Shown: positions 35,221-43,894 of the stretch, in pieces
Layout of the letters: each line of letters starts with the position of its first letter
Position numbering within the stretch: position 1 is the stretch's first letter
NCBI GenBank assembly: GCA_964244725.1
Contig: CAXTJQ010000004.1
Span: forward strand, 62,001 to 126,000
DNA: 64,000 nt
Origin: Kumtagia sp964244725
GTDB taxonomy: Bacteria; Pseudomonadota; Alphaproteobacteria; Rhizobiales; Rhizobiaceae
Reading direction: 5' to 3'
Position numbers and translations under genes: made by a program
The notes under the pieces: generated by a model
The model's input: only the letters and a program-made list of their open reading frames with translations
Databases searched by the model: none
What the model was told of the DNA's origin: nothing

Positions 35221-38200
35221 TCACGCAAGGCGTCCGAGAGCGCGAAGCTCACGCAGCGCGGCAGCGTCGCGCGCCGACACGTCCGGGAATTCCGGATCGG
35301 AGCCGACATCGTCGGTGTAACGCCAGGAGCGCGCGCATTTTCGCAGGCCGCGATCCTCGGCTTTATCGATGACGACCCAGACAGGTTCACCGTCCATGTG
35401 GAAGGAATCTGGCGGATGGTCGCCCTGACTGAATTCGATGTCGCAGGTGATGCAAACTTCCGCCATGTCGATCCCTTCCAAACCGACTTCCAACTCCAAG
35501 TCTCCGATGCTGACCCTCGGCGCCGCCTCGAGCGAGGAGCCGATCGCCTTCTTCGCCCGCTCGATCTCCAGCGCGCCGGTCACGACGCGCCGCACCTGTT
35601 TCACCTTGCGCCATCTCTCCGCCAGCGCGTCGTCGCGCCAGCCCTCCGGGACCGCCGGAAACTGTTCCAGATGGATCGAGGTTCTGTCCGGGTAGCGCTC
35701 CAGCCACGCTTCCTCCGTCGTGAAGGGCAGCATCGGCGCGAGCCATGTCGCCAGATGGTCGAACAGATGCCGCACGACCTGCACCGCCGCCAGCCGCTTG
35801 AGGCTTGACGGAGCGTCGCAGTAGAGCGCGTCCTTGCGGATATCGAAATAGAACGCCGACAGCTCGACCACCATGAAATCCAGCAGCGCGCGGGTGATGC
35901 GCTTGAACTCGAAGGCGTCGTAGGCCGCGCGGACGAGTTCATCGAGCTCGGCCAGCCGGTGCAGCATGAGCCGTTCCAGCTCCGGCATGTCGGCGAGCGC
36001 TACCTCGGTCCCGTCGTCGTGCGCCAGCGTGCCCAGCATCCAGCGCATCGTGTTGCGCAGCTTGCGGTAGGAGTCTATGTTGGTCTGCAGCACGGTCTTG
36101 CCGAGCCGCTGATCCTCCCAATAGTCGGTCGTCATCACCCAGAGGCGCAGGATATCGGCGCCCGACTGCTTCATCACGTCCTGCGGCACGACCGTATTGC
36201 CGAGCGACTTCGACATTTTCCGGCCGTGCTCGTCCATGGTGAAGCCATGGGTGACGACCGTGTCGTAGGGCGCGCGGCCGCGCGTGCCGCAGCTTTCGAG
36301 CAGCGAGGAATGGAACCAGCCGCGATGCTGGTCGGAGCCTTCGAGATAGACGTCGGCCGGCCATTTCAGATCGGGCCGGTCTTCCAGCGTGAAGGTGTGG
36401 GTCGAGCCCGAATCGAACCAGACGTCGAGGATGTCGCGAACTTGTATCCACGGCTCGTTGGCTTTCGGCCCGAGGAAGCGTTCCCGCGCGCCCCCGGCGA
36501 ACCAGGCGTCGGCTCCCTCCTCCTCGAACGCCGCAAGGATGCGCGCGTTGACCGCCTCGTCCTTCAGCACGACGCCGTCCTCGTCGGCGAAGACGGCGAT
36601 CGGCACGCCCCAGGCGCGCTGGCGCGACAAGACCCAGTCGGGCCGCTCGGCGATCATCGCGCGCAGCCGCGTCTGCCCGGCGGCGGGAACGAAACGGGTG
36701 GCGTCGATGGCGGAAAGGGCGCGCGAGCGCAGGGTATCGGGCTTGCGATACCCCTCACCCGTCGCGCCGCTTTGCGGCGATCCACCCTCTCCCTCAAGGG
36801 GCGAGGGGAGAGCTTCCGCAACGCCGCGTTCTTCCTTCTGCCCTTGCGGGAGAAGGTGGCCGAGCGAAGCGAGGTCGGATGAGGGGTGATCCAGCCCAAA
36901 CCTGCCTAGATCCTTGTCCATATGGACGAACCACTGCGGCGTGTTGCGGAAAATCACAGGCTTCTTCGACCGCCACGAATGCGGATACGAATGCTTCAGG
37001 CGCCCACGCGCAAACAGCATGCCGCGCGCAATCAGTTCGTCGATGACCGCCTGGTTGGCGTTGCCCTTCTTCCCGTTGTCGTCGATGACCCGCGCGGCCC
37101 CGCCCTCGCGGTTCGGCCCGAAGCCCGGCGCGTCCTTGGTCAGGTAACCGGCGTCGTCGACCGTGAAGGGGATCGCCGTGTCGATGCCCCTCGCCCGCAG
37201 GTCTGGGCCAGCGTCCATCCACGCCTCGAAATCCTCGCGGCCATGGCCCGGTGCGGTATGCACGAAGCCGGTTCCGGCGTCGTCCGTGACGTGATCGCCG
37301 GCAAGCATCGGGACCGGAAAGGAATACGGAGCCGGCGATTGGCCGATTTCCCCACCCGTGGGGGAGATGCCCGGCAGGGCAGAGGGGGGCAACGCCGGGC
37401 GCCCGCCTGAAACGTCATCGGGCTGCGAGACCCGCGGGACAGCGCCCCCCTCTGTCGGCTGCGCCGACATGTCCCCCACAGGTGGGGAGATCGGGCGCGT
37501 GCCCGCCAGCGGATGCGAAAGCGTAAGGTTGCCAAGTTCTTCGCCGCTGATGCTGCAAACTCGATTCAGCGTCACCTTGGCTTTATCGGCCGAAGCATCC
37601 GCGAGCGCGTCGGCGAAGATCAGCTTCTCCCCTGGCTGCGGACCGAACGCGTTCTCGGCAGCAGCGACCTCATAGAGGCCATAAGAAATGCGCGTCGAAT
37701 ATGCGACCGCCCTGTTGCCCGGGATGGTCCACGGGGTAGTCGTCCAGATGACGACTGAGGCGTGAACGAGGTGCGCGGAGATTGCATCGGACACCGTACG
37801 CGGAGTGGCGACGATCATCACAGGAAACTTCACCCAAACCGTATCGCTCTCGTAATCCTGATATTCCACCTCCGCTTCCGCCAGCGCGGTGCGCTCCACT
37901 ACGCTCCACATCACCGGCTTCGAGCCGCGATAGAGCTGGCCGCTCATCGCGAATTTCAGCAGCTCGCCGGCGATGCGCGCTTCGGCATGGTAGGCCATCG
38001 TCGTATACGGATTGTCGAAATCGCCGATGACGCCGAGGCGCTGGAACTCGGCGCCCTGCACCTTGATCCAGTGCGAAGCATAGGCGCGGCATTCCTTGCG
38101 GAACGCGATCATCGCGGCGGAATCGGTGAGATCCGGCTTCGCCTTGCCCTTGGCGCGATAATTCTCCTCCTCGATCTTCCATTCGATCGGCAGGCCGTGG

Positions 38201-38508
38201 CAGTCCCAGCCCGGCACGTAGTTGGCGTCGCGCCCACGCATCTGGAACGAGCGGGTGATGACGTCCTTGAGGATCTTGTTCAGCGCATGGCCGATATGGA
38301 TGTTGCCGTTGGCGTAGGGCGGGCCGTCATGCAGCACGAATTTTTCGCGGCCCGCCGCGTCCTCGCGCAGGCGCTGGTAGAGGCCCATCTCCTGCCAGCG
38401 GGCCACCATGAGCGGCTCCATCTCGGGCAAGCCGGCCCGCATCGGGAACCCCGTCCGCGGCAGGTACAACGTCTTGGAATAGTCGAGCTTTTCGGCGGCG
38501 TCGGTCAT
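35221..38508 (-). CDS. ileS: Isoleucyl-tRNA synthetase with two in-frame repeat insertions
   Basis: IleRS attaches isoleucine to tRNA-Ile and edits valine errors. The 1095-residue product has the HIGH motif in NGNIHIGHALN (residues 68-78), the CP1 editing domain with MLAGDHVTDDAGTGFVHTAP (about 394-413), and KMSKS (near 763). It is about 95 residues longer than expected, because two palindromic repeats are translated in frame: one in a loop of the editing domain (about residues 340-388), the other at the return from the editing domain to the catalytic fold (about 541-586). The rest is intact and uninterrupted. I start at the ATG at 38508 (MTDAAEK). Confidence 0.96.
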   Translation of the reverse strand: MTDAAEKLDYSKTLYLPRTGFPMRAGLPEMEPLMVARWQEMGLYQRLREDAAGREKFVLHDGPPYANGNIHIGHALNKILKDVITRSFQMRGRDANYVPGWDCHGLPIEWKIEEENYRAKGKAKPDLTDSAAMIAFRKECRAYASHWIKVQGAEFQRLGVIGDFDNPYTTMAYHAEARIAGELLKFAMSGQLYRGSKPVMWSVVERTALAEAEVEYQDYESDTVWVKFPVMIVATPRTVSDAISAHLVHASVVIWTTTPWTIPGNRAVAYSTRISYGLYEVAAAENAFGPQPGEKLIFADALADASADKAKVTLNRVCSISGEELGNLTLSHPLAGTRPISPPVGDMSAQPTEGGAVPRVSQPDDVSGGRPALPPSALPGISPTGGEIGQSPAPYSFPVPMLAGDHVTDDAGTGFVHTAPGHGREDFEAWMDAGPDLRARGIDTAIPFTVDDAGYLTKDAPGFGPNREGGAARVIDDNGKKGNANQAVIDELIARGMLFARGRLKHSYPHSWRSKKPVIFRNTPQWFVHMDKDLGRFGLDHPSSDLASLGHLLPQGQKEERGVAEALPSPLEGEGGSPQSGATGEGYRKPDTLRSRALSAIDATRFVPAAGQTRLRAMIAERPDWVLSRQRAWGVPIAVFADEDGVVLKDEAVNARILAAFEEEGADAWFAGGARERFLGPKANEPWIQVRDILDVWFDSGSTHTFTLEDRPDLKWPADVYLEGSDQHRGWFHSSLLESCGTRGRAPYDTVVTHGFTMDEHGRKMSKSLGNTVVPQDVMKQSGADILRLWVMTTDYWEDQRLGKTVLQTNIDSYRKLRNTMRWMLGTLAHDDGTEVALADMPELERLMLHRLAELDELVRAAYDAFEFKRITRALLDFMVVELSAFYFDIRKDALYCDAPSSLKRLAAVQVVRHLFDHLATWLAPMLPFTTEEAWLERYPDRTSIHLEQFPAVPEGWRDDALAERWRKVKQVRRVVTGALEIERAKKAIGSSLEAAPRVSIGDLELEVGLEGIDMAEVCITCDIEFSQGDHPPDSFHMDGEPVWVVIDKAEDRGLRKCARSWRYTDDVGSDPEFPDVSARDAAALRELRALGRLA
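36750..36887. repeat. Palindromic element, family B, in frame within ileS
   Basis: This 138-base element (exactly 46 codons) is bounded by the inverted octamers ACCCCTCA (36750-36757) and TGAGGGGT (36880-36887), with further internal inverted sequence (CCTCTCCCTCAAGGGGCGAG type). In the ileS frame it encodes a string containing LLPQGQKEERGVAEAL and SPLEGEGGSPQSGATGEG. Peptides of this SPLEGEGG kind are familiar from repeats scattered in rhizobial-type genomes. It is unrelated in sequence to family A and was presumably acquired independently. Confidence 0.85.
37345..37491. repeat. Palindromic element, family A, in frame within ileS
   Basis: This 147-base element (49 codons) has the same architecture as the hutG copy at 3288-3441. 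Terminal hairpins (GATTTCCCCACCCGTGGGGG type at one end, GTCCCCCACAGGTGGGGAGA at the other) flank arms built on GCCCGGCAGGGCAGAGGGGGG and its imperfect complement, around a loop that differs from the hutG copy. In the ileS frame it encodes a peptide with SPPVGDMSAQPTEGGAVP at one end and SALPGISPTGGEIG at the other; the latter parallels the hutG version SGLPAISPTRGEIG. Confidence 0.85.
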
Positions 38509-38723
38509 CGTGTCTGGCCACATCGGACGGCCCGGCCATGGGCCCGGGCGTCACTCTCATGAAATGGAAGAAGTGCGAGGGTGCGCAAGCAAGCCCGGCT
38601 GAGACGGCAGCCTCAGGCCGCCAACTCAACCGGGTTGCTAATTCGTATCGCGCACGAAACGGTCGCCATCGACGCTCTATAGCCGAGCGCGCGTCGCGAA
38701 GGAAGCCCTCGCCGGAGCGGCGC

Positions 38724-39536
38724 TCAGGGGATGGTGAAGTCGAAGCGATAAGCCGCCGACACGCCGACCGTGAACTGGTTGTCGGAGCCGCGCTTCTCGA
38801 CCAGGCTCGAGTCGGAAGCCGGCCCTCCCAGGCGCGCATATTCGCCGAACACGCTGGTGGTGATCCTGTCCGTCGTCTTCCAGTCGACCGCGCCGCCGAC
38901 GCCGATCGACTTCAAGCCGCCGCCGGGGTCGTACTCGCTGAGACCGGATTTGACGGAAGCGTTGGCATCGACGCCGTAATAGGCCTCGAAATAGTCCGCC
39001 GACGCCAGCGCCACGCGCGGTCCGCCGGAAATGCGGATGGCGGGCGTGACGTTGTAGAACGCATCGACGTTCACGTCGGCGACGAGGCCGTCATGCGAGC
39101 GGATGCCCTGCCGCAGTTCGCCCCGGATGCGCACCCAATCGGTCGGATAGACCTCCGCGAAACCGCCGAGTTCGCCGCCGAATCGGACCGGATCGAGCCC
39201 TTCGAGGTCATCGTCGTCGCCTTCGTCGCGCCTGAGGATGAGCTTGCCAGTCGGGCCGGCGCGAAACGTTCCGGTGTCGATCAAGCCGATGGAAATGTTG
39301 TCGTTGCGAGACGAGAATTTTTCGAGCGTGCCCTGCCGGCCGAAGGAAATGATCGGCGATCCCTGGAATTCGAAATCGTCCGCCCCGTCATAGCTGGGCG
39401 CGAGGTATCCCGAGGCGCCGAGCGTCAGCGACCAGTCGCCGGAAAACCAGCCGCCGCCGGTCTCCTGTGCGCCGGCTGCGCCGACGGAGAGAAAGAGGAC
39501 GGGCAACGCCAGAGCGAGTCGGCTTCGAAAGGTCAT
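38724..39536 (-). CDS. MipA/OmpV family outer-membrane protein
   Basis: A 270-residue outer-membrane beta-barrel of the MipA/OmpV family. It has a signal peptide (MTFRSRLALALPVLFLSVGA, cleaved after AQ near residue 24), then alternating amphipathic strands ending in the aromatic C-terminus VSAAYRFDFTIP. WSLTLGASGYLAPSYDGADD near the start of the mature part is characteristic. MipA was described as a scaffold between murein hydrolase and synthase in E. coli, but most relatives are uncharacterised. I use the ATG at 39536. The gene stands alone between ribF and ileS. Confidence 0.9.
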   Translation of the reverse strand: MTFRSRLALALPVLFLSVGAAGAQETGGGWFSGDWSLTLGASGYLAPSYDGADDFEFQGSPIISFGRQGTLEKFSSRNDNISIGLIDTGTFRAGPTGKLILRRDEGDDDDLEGLDPVRFGGELGGFAEVYPTDWVRIRGELRQGIRSHDGLVADVNVDAFYNVTPAIRISGGPRVALASADYFEAYYGVDANASVKSGLSEYDPGGGLKSIGVGGAVDWKTTDRITTSVFGEYARLGGPASDSSLVEKRGSDNQFTVGVSAAYRFDFTIP

Positions 39537-39652
39537 CAATTCGGTCTCCTTGCGGCGGCCCCCCAAGGAGCCCTAGCGCGTGTCGAAGAGCGTGTCACAC
39601 TTAAAGTAAACGCATCCTGAAGTTTCCCGGCCTGGCCAGTCGATGCCGGTGG

Positions 39653-40639
39653 CTATCGAGCGAACGACACCATGCGATCGAGATCGGAAAGCGGCTTGAC
39701 CCCCGCGAGAACCGCCCTCGCCTCGGCCTCGTCGCGGCGCATCTGCGCCATGAGCGGTTCCAGCCCGTCGAATTTCAGTTCGTCGCGCAAAAAGCCGAAG
39801 AACGACACGTCGCAGGTTTCGCCGTAGAGATCGCAATCGAAGTCGAAGACGAAGGTTTCCAGCAGCGCGACGCCGTGGTCGTCGATGGTCGGCCGGCGGC
39901 CGAAGCTCGCCACGCCGTCGAACAGGTCGCCCGTCGCGCGCCGCAGCCTGACGGCATAGATGCCGTGGCGCAGCGGCGCGTCGTCCGGCATGGCCATGTT
40001 GGCGGTCGGATAGCCGAGCGTTCGGCCGAGCTTCTTGCCGTGGACGACAGCGCCCTGGACGGTGTAGCGATAGCCGAGAAGACCGGCGGCGGCGGCGACA
40101 TCGCCTTGTGCCAGCATCGGCCGGATGCGGCTCGAGGAGACCGGCTCGCCGCCCTCGTCGCTGAACACGCCGACCTGGGTGACGGCGAAGCCCTTGCGCG
40201 CGCCTGCGTCGACCAGGAAGGCGGGATTGCCTTCGCGGCCCCTGCCGAAATGGAAGTCGAAGCCGGTGACGACATGGGTCGCGCCCAGGCCAGCGAGCAG
40301 CACCTCGTCGACGAAAGTTTCGGCCGTCAGCGACGCAAAGTTGCGGGTAAAGCCCTGCCGGACGATGGCGTCGAAGCCGAGCCGCTCGACGAAATGCGCC
40401 TTGAGCGGCCATGGCGTGATGCGCGGCAGGGGTATGTCAGGGCGGAAGACGGAGCGGGGATGCGGCTCGAAGGTCAGCACGAGAGCCGGACGATCGCCGG
40501 TGTGCGCCTCGTCGAGCGCGCACTCCAGCACCGCTTGGTGGCCGCGATGGACGCCGTCGAAATTGCCGATCGCCACGACCCCGCCGCGCAGGTCGGGGGG
40601 CAAGGCGGAAACGTCGTCGATGATGTCGAAGCCGGCCAC
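39653..40639 (-). CDS. ribF: Bifunctional riboflavin kinase/FAD synthetase
   Basis: RibF phosphorylates riboflavin to FMN and adenylylates it to FAD. The 328-residue protein has the N-terminal nucleotidyltransferase domain with GGVVAIGNFDGVHRGHQAVL (about residues 18-37) and SSRIRPMLAQGDVAAAAGLL (about 163-182), and a C-terminal flavokinase domain with RTLGYPTANM (about 204-213). I use the GTG at 40639, which gives the family N-terminus. It follows a HAD phosphatase gene after 13 bases on the same strand, and the two are probably co-transcribed. Confidence 0.95.
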   Translation of the reverse strand: MAGFDIIDDVSALPPDLRGGVVAIGNFDGVHRGHQAVLECALDEAHTGDRPALVLTFEPHPRSVFRPDIPLPRITPWPLKAHFVERLGFDAIVRQGFTRNFASLTAETFVDEVLLAGLGATHVVTGFDFHFGRGREGNPAFLVDAGARKGFAVTQVGVFSDEGGEPVSSSRIRPMLAQGDVAAAAGLLGYRYTVQGAVVHGKKLGRTLGYPTANMAMPDDAPLRHGIYAVRLRRATGDLFDGVASFGRRPTIDDHGVALLETFVFDFDCDLYGETCDVSFFGFLRDELKFDGLEPLMAQMRRDEAEARAVLAGVKPLSDLDRMVSFAR

Positions 40640-40652
40640 GAAAATTGCGCCC

Positions 40653-41543
40653 TCAGCGCAGGCGCGACATGACGGCGACCGGCGTCTGGCGATGATGGGC
40701 CAGGAAATCCGCCAGCCGGCCCGCATGCGGCTCGTCGGCGGTGTCGCCATAGTCCTTCGCGTGGATGCCGCCGGAGATATAGAGCGCGTCGATGCCATTG
40801 TCGGTTGCGCCCTTGATGTCGGTCGGCATGCCGTCGCCGATCGCCAGCGCGTCCTTGCGCAGCACCTCGCGCCCGGCGACTTCGCAAGCGGCGGCCAGCG
40901 CCACCTCGTAGATCGGCCGGAATGGCTTGCCCGAGATCAGCGTGCGCCCGCCCATCAACGCGTAGTCGCGCGCCAGCGCGCCGGCGCACCAGACCATCTT
41001 CTCGCCGCGCTCGGCGACCAGGTCGGGATTGGCGCAGATGAACGGCAGGTCGCGCGACCGCAGGCGCGCCAGGAGTCCGATATAGTCTTCCGGCGTCTCC
41101 TCCTCGTCGTTCACGAGGCCGGTGCACACGACGGTCAGCGCCTCCTGTTCTCCGACCAGTTCCACGTCGAGACCGGCGAAGATCGGAAAGTCGCGCTCCG
41201 GGCCGATGTGGTGGATCAAGCGCGCGCCCTGCTGGATGAGGTCGCGCGTCACGTCGCCCGAGGTCACGACCCGGTCCCAGGAGGCGGGAGGCACGCCGAG
41301 GGACGCGAGCTGCTCGATCACGCCGTCGCGCGGCCGCGGCGAATTGGTGAGCAGGATCACCGCCAGGCCCTGGACGCGGGCGCGTTCGAGCGCGGCGCAC
41401 GCGTCGAGATTGGCGGCGACGCCGTTGTGGACCACGCCCCATACGTCACAGAACAGCGCCGCGTAGCCGGCGGTCAGCGCATCGAGCGAGTCAACGAATT
41501 CAAGCAAGGAATCACCCGGCGTTGTCGAACCGGCCGCCGACAT
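40653..41543 (-). CDS. TIGR01459-type HAD hydrolase
   Basis: A 296-residue haloacid-dehalogenase superfamily protein of the TIGR01459 (NagD-like) subgroup. The nucleophile motif FCDVWGVVHNG (about residues 31-41, with Asp followed by a hydrophobic residue and Trp-Gly as in the subgroup), the LLTNSPRPR segment (about 64-72) and the acidic motif IGDGMPTDIKGA (about 234-245) are visible. It is next to ribF in the same orientation, as is common in this group of bacteria. A phosphatase acting on flavin-pathway intermediates is possible but not shown. Confidence 0.9.
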   Translation of the reverse strand: MSAAGSTTPGDSLLEFVDSLDALTAGYAALFCDVWGVVHNGVAANLDACAALERARVQGLAVILLTNSPRPRDGVIEQLASLGVPPASWDRVVTSGDVTRDLIQQGARLIHHIGPERDFPIFAGLDVELVGEQEALTVVCTGLVNDEEETPEDYIGLLARLRSRDLPFICANPDLVAERGEKMVWCAGALARDYALMGGRTLISGKPFRPIYEVALAAACEVAGREVLRKDALAIGDGMPTDIKGATDNGIDALYISGGIHAKDYGDTADEPHAGRLADFLAHHRQTPVAVMSRLR

Positions 41544-41743
41544 CGATTGCCCGCGCCGCCGTCGCCCGGATTAGCCCAGCGCCCCCGCCCTGTCACGGGC
41601 TTTGAGCGGCGGCGATATGCCTTGCAGCAATCGCGCAGTCTTAACCGCGCGTAAACAACGCGGCCGAATTTCTATCCGTGCGCGAGACGGGATATTCAAG
41701 ATTTGCTGTCATGGTCCGCCGCATGAACGTAGGGAAACCAGGC

Positions 41744-43642
41744 ATGCGCAGTGCAATCCGGAATTTCTGGGCGGACCGAAGCGGCAATTACGCCATGATG
41801 ACGGTCCTGATGATGCTGCCCCTGATGGGGGCGCTGACGATCGGCGTCGACTACGCCGAGATGTCGCGGGAAAAGCAGCTTGCCCTGAACGCGCTCGACG
41901 CCGCCGGCATCGGCACGGCGCGCCGCTATCTGGAAGGCAACATCACCGACGCGCAGCTCAAGACATTCGCCGAGAACTTCTTCAAGGCCAACTACTCCGG
42001 CCAGGATGCAAGCCAGGTCAAGCTGACGCTGGTCCTGCCCACCGCTGGGGCGGGCGGCAGCACGCTCAAGCTCGCGGCCGCGATGACCTACAAACCCTAT
42101 TTCCTGCCGGTGCTGCGCACGCTGCTCGGCAACGCCACGATCAAGGACATCGACTTCAACGAGACCACCGAGGTTCGGCTGAAGAACACGCTGGAAGTCG
42201 CCATGGCGCTGGATAATTCCGGGTCCATGTCCGAGAAGGGCGGCAGTTCCGGGCAGGTCCGCATGGATCTGCTCAAGACGGCGGCCAAGCAGCTCGTCGA
42301 CACGCTCGCCGCCCAGGGCGCGCAGATGAAGCAGGTCGCAAGCCCGGTCCAGTTCTCGCTGGTGCCGTTCGCGGCCTCGGTCAACGTGGGTTCAACCTAC
42401 GCCAACGCGACCTGGATGGACCGCGACGGCATCGCGCCGGCGCACCACGAGAATTTCGACTGGAACCAGATGCTGCTCGCCGATCCATCGAAAACCGTTG
42501 TGAAGATAAACGGCGTCTACACCAAAATTGGGCTTGGCTGGCCCGTCGCGGAGCGGAACACTAAGGTCACCCGCATTACCGTGATGAACGACATGCGACG
42601 CATCAGCGGCTATACGACCGGTACGACCGGCACTGAATATGTCTGCACCAAAACGAATTCGTCAGGCAATTGCACGCAAGGCTACTGGCGGACGCCGATC
42701 TATTCCTCCTTCGCAAGCTGGAAGGGCTGCGTCGAGGCGCGCCCTTATCCCTACAACAACGACGATACCGTCCCCGCGGCCGCGACGCCCAACACGCTGT
42801 TCCAGCCGATGTTCGCCCCCGACGAAACCGACCGCAACAGTGCGTACAACAATTATTGGAGCGACGTGACCTCCGGCTCCGTCGGACTGAGCTCCGATCA
42901 GGACGTAAACCGGCAGAAATACACGCCGAAATACTTCCAGCCCGTTGCCTCCGGCGCGGAAGGCTCGGATGACGGTCCCAATGCGTCATGCACGACGACC
43001 CCGATAACCACACTGACCGACGTGACGAAATCGGCCGGCTCCACATCGATCAAGGCTGCGATCGACAACATGCAGCCGCTCGGCGGCACCAATGTGCCGG
43101 AAGGCATGGCTTGGGGCTGGCGGACGATTTCCAGCGGCGAACCCTTCACCCAAGGCCGTTCGGAAGCGGAGAGAGGGAACGACAAGGTCGTGATCGTGGT
43201 GACCGACGGGGCAAACACCTATTATACGCCGGGTTCGCTAGGCTCCAACGACGACGCCAACAACAAATCGATTTATTCCTCCTACGGCTACGCCAGCAAC
43301 GGCCGCCTCTTCGGCGGCACGAGCAGCGCGGTCAGCAAGACCGATTACTCCAACACGAACTACACCGCTGCCTTGAACGAGCAGTTCAAGGCGCTGTGCG
43401 CCAACGCCAAGGCCAACGACATTATGGTGATGACCGTCGCGGTGGACCTCAACGCCGCCGACACCGCCGAAAAGACGCAAATCGCGATGCTCAAGGCGTG
43501 CTCCTCCGATTCGCGATACCGCAAGGACCCGACGGACCCGAGCAAACCCGCCAAGCTGTTCTGGAACTCCACCGGCGCCAGCCTCGCCAACGATTTCAAG
43601 GAAATCGGCAACGAGCTTTCCAATCTGCGCATCGTGGGCTAA
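41744..43642 (+). CDS. TadG-like protein with a von Willebrand factor A domain
   Basis: A 632-residue protein (from the ATG at 41744; ATGs at 41723 and 41678 are alternatives, with an AGGGA ribosome site before 41744). It has an N-terminal TadE/TadG-type membrane anchor (DRSGNYAMMTVLMMLPLMGA, about residues 11-30) and then a vWA domain with the MIDAS motif LDNSGSMS (about residues 155-162) and later VVIVVTDGANT (near 485). Similar proteins belong to Flp pilus assembly loci, but no other tad genes are present here. It is likely inner-membrane bound with a large periplasmic part rich in Asn, Thr and Ser. It is followed by a strong terminator. Confidence 0.88.
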   Translation: MRSAIRNFWADRSGNYAMMTVLMMLPLMGALTIGVDYAEMSREKQLALNALDAAGIGTARRYLEGNITDAQLKTFAENFFKANYSGQDASQVKLTLVLPTAGAGGSTLKLAAAMTYKPYFLPVLRTLLGNATIKDIDFNETTEVRLKNTLEVAMALDNSGSMSEKGGSSGQVRMDLLKTAAKQLVDTLAAQGAQMKQVASPVQFSLVPFAASVNVGSTYANATWMDRDGIAPAHHENFDWNQMLLADPSKTVVKINGVYTKIGLGWPVAERNTKVTRITVMNDMRRISGYTTGTTGTEYVCTKTNSSGNCTQGYWRTPIYSSFASWKGCVEARPYPYNNDDTVPAAATPNTLFQPMFAPDETDRNSAYNNYWSDVTSGSVGLSSDQDVNRQKYTPKYFQPVASGAEGSDDGPNASCTTTPITTLTDVTKSAGSTSIKAAIDNMQPLGGTNVPEGMAWGWRTISSGEPFTQGRSEAERGNDKVVIVVTDGANTYYTPGSLGSNDDANNKSIYSSYGYASNGRLFGGTSSAVSKTDYSNTNYTAALNEQFKALCANAKANDIMVMTVAVDLNAADTAEKTQIAMLKACSSDSRYRKDPTDPSKPAKLFWNSTGASLANDFKEIGNELSNLRIVG

Positions 43643-43700
43643 GGCTCCCGCCAGGCCCGAACGCCTCGCCGAACGGCGGGGCGCCTCCGGAAACGCAACG

Positions 43701-43736
43701 ATCCGCCGCGCCTGCGAGAGGCAGGCGGATTTTTTC
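43701..43736 (+). terminator. Rho-independent terminator after the TadG-like gene
   Basis: The outer stem ATCCG/CGGAT and the inner stem GCCTGC/GCAGGC around a GAGAG loop are followed at once by a run of T (GGATTTTTTC). It lies 58 bases after the stop of the TadG-like gene and separates it from the groE promoter. Confidence 0.85.
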
Positions 43737-43765
43737 ATTTGGGCCTTCCGACCCGCCTGCGCGAA

Positions 43766-43831
43766 CTTGACAGGCGGGCTGCGACCGCCTATCTCCGCGC
43801 CACGTTAGCAGTCGCCTAGGGCGAGTGCCAA
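43766..43831 (+). promoter_or_regulatory. groESL promoter (RpoH/sigma-70-like) with CIRCE operator
   Basis: A promoter TTGACA (43767-43772) - 17 bases - TATCTC (43790-43795) lies upstream of groES. The same bases also read CTTGAC and CCTATCT, the alphaproteobacterial heat-shock (RpoH) consensus. It is directly followed by the CIRCE inverted repeat TTAGCAGTC-N9-GAGTGCCAA (43805-43831), two mismatches from the consensus TTAGCACTC-N9-GAGTGCTAA. This is the binding site of the HrcA repressor and lies near the expected transcription start. Dual control by RpoH and HrcA is inferred from these sites. Confidence 0.85.
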
Positions 43832-43894
43832 CGCCGGTCCGGCGACGCCGGACGGAGGAAACATTTCAACATCCGCACTGAGGATATTCCAACA

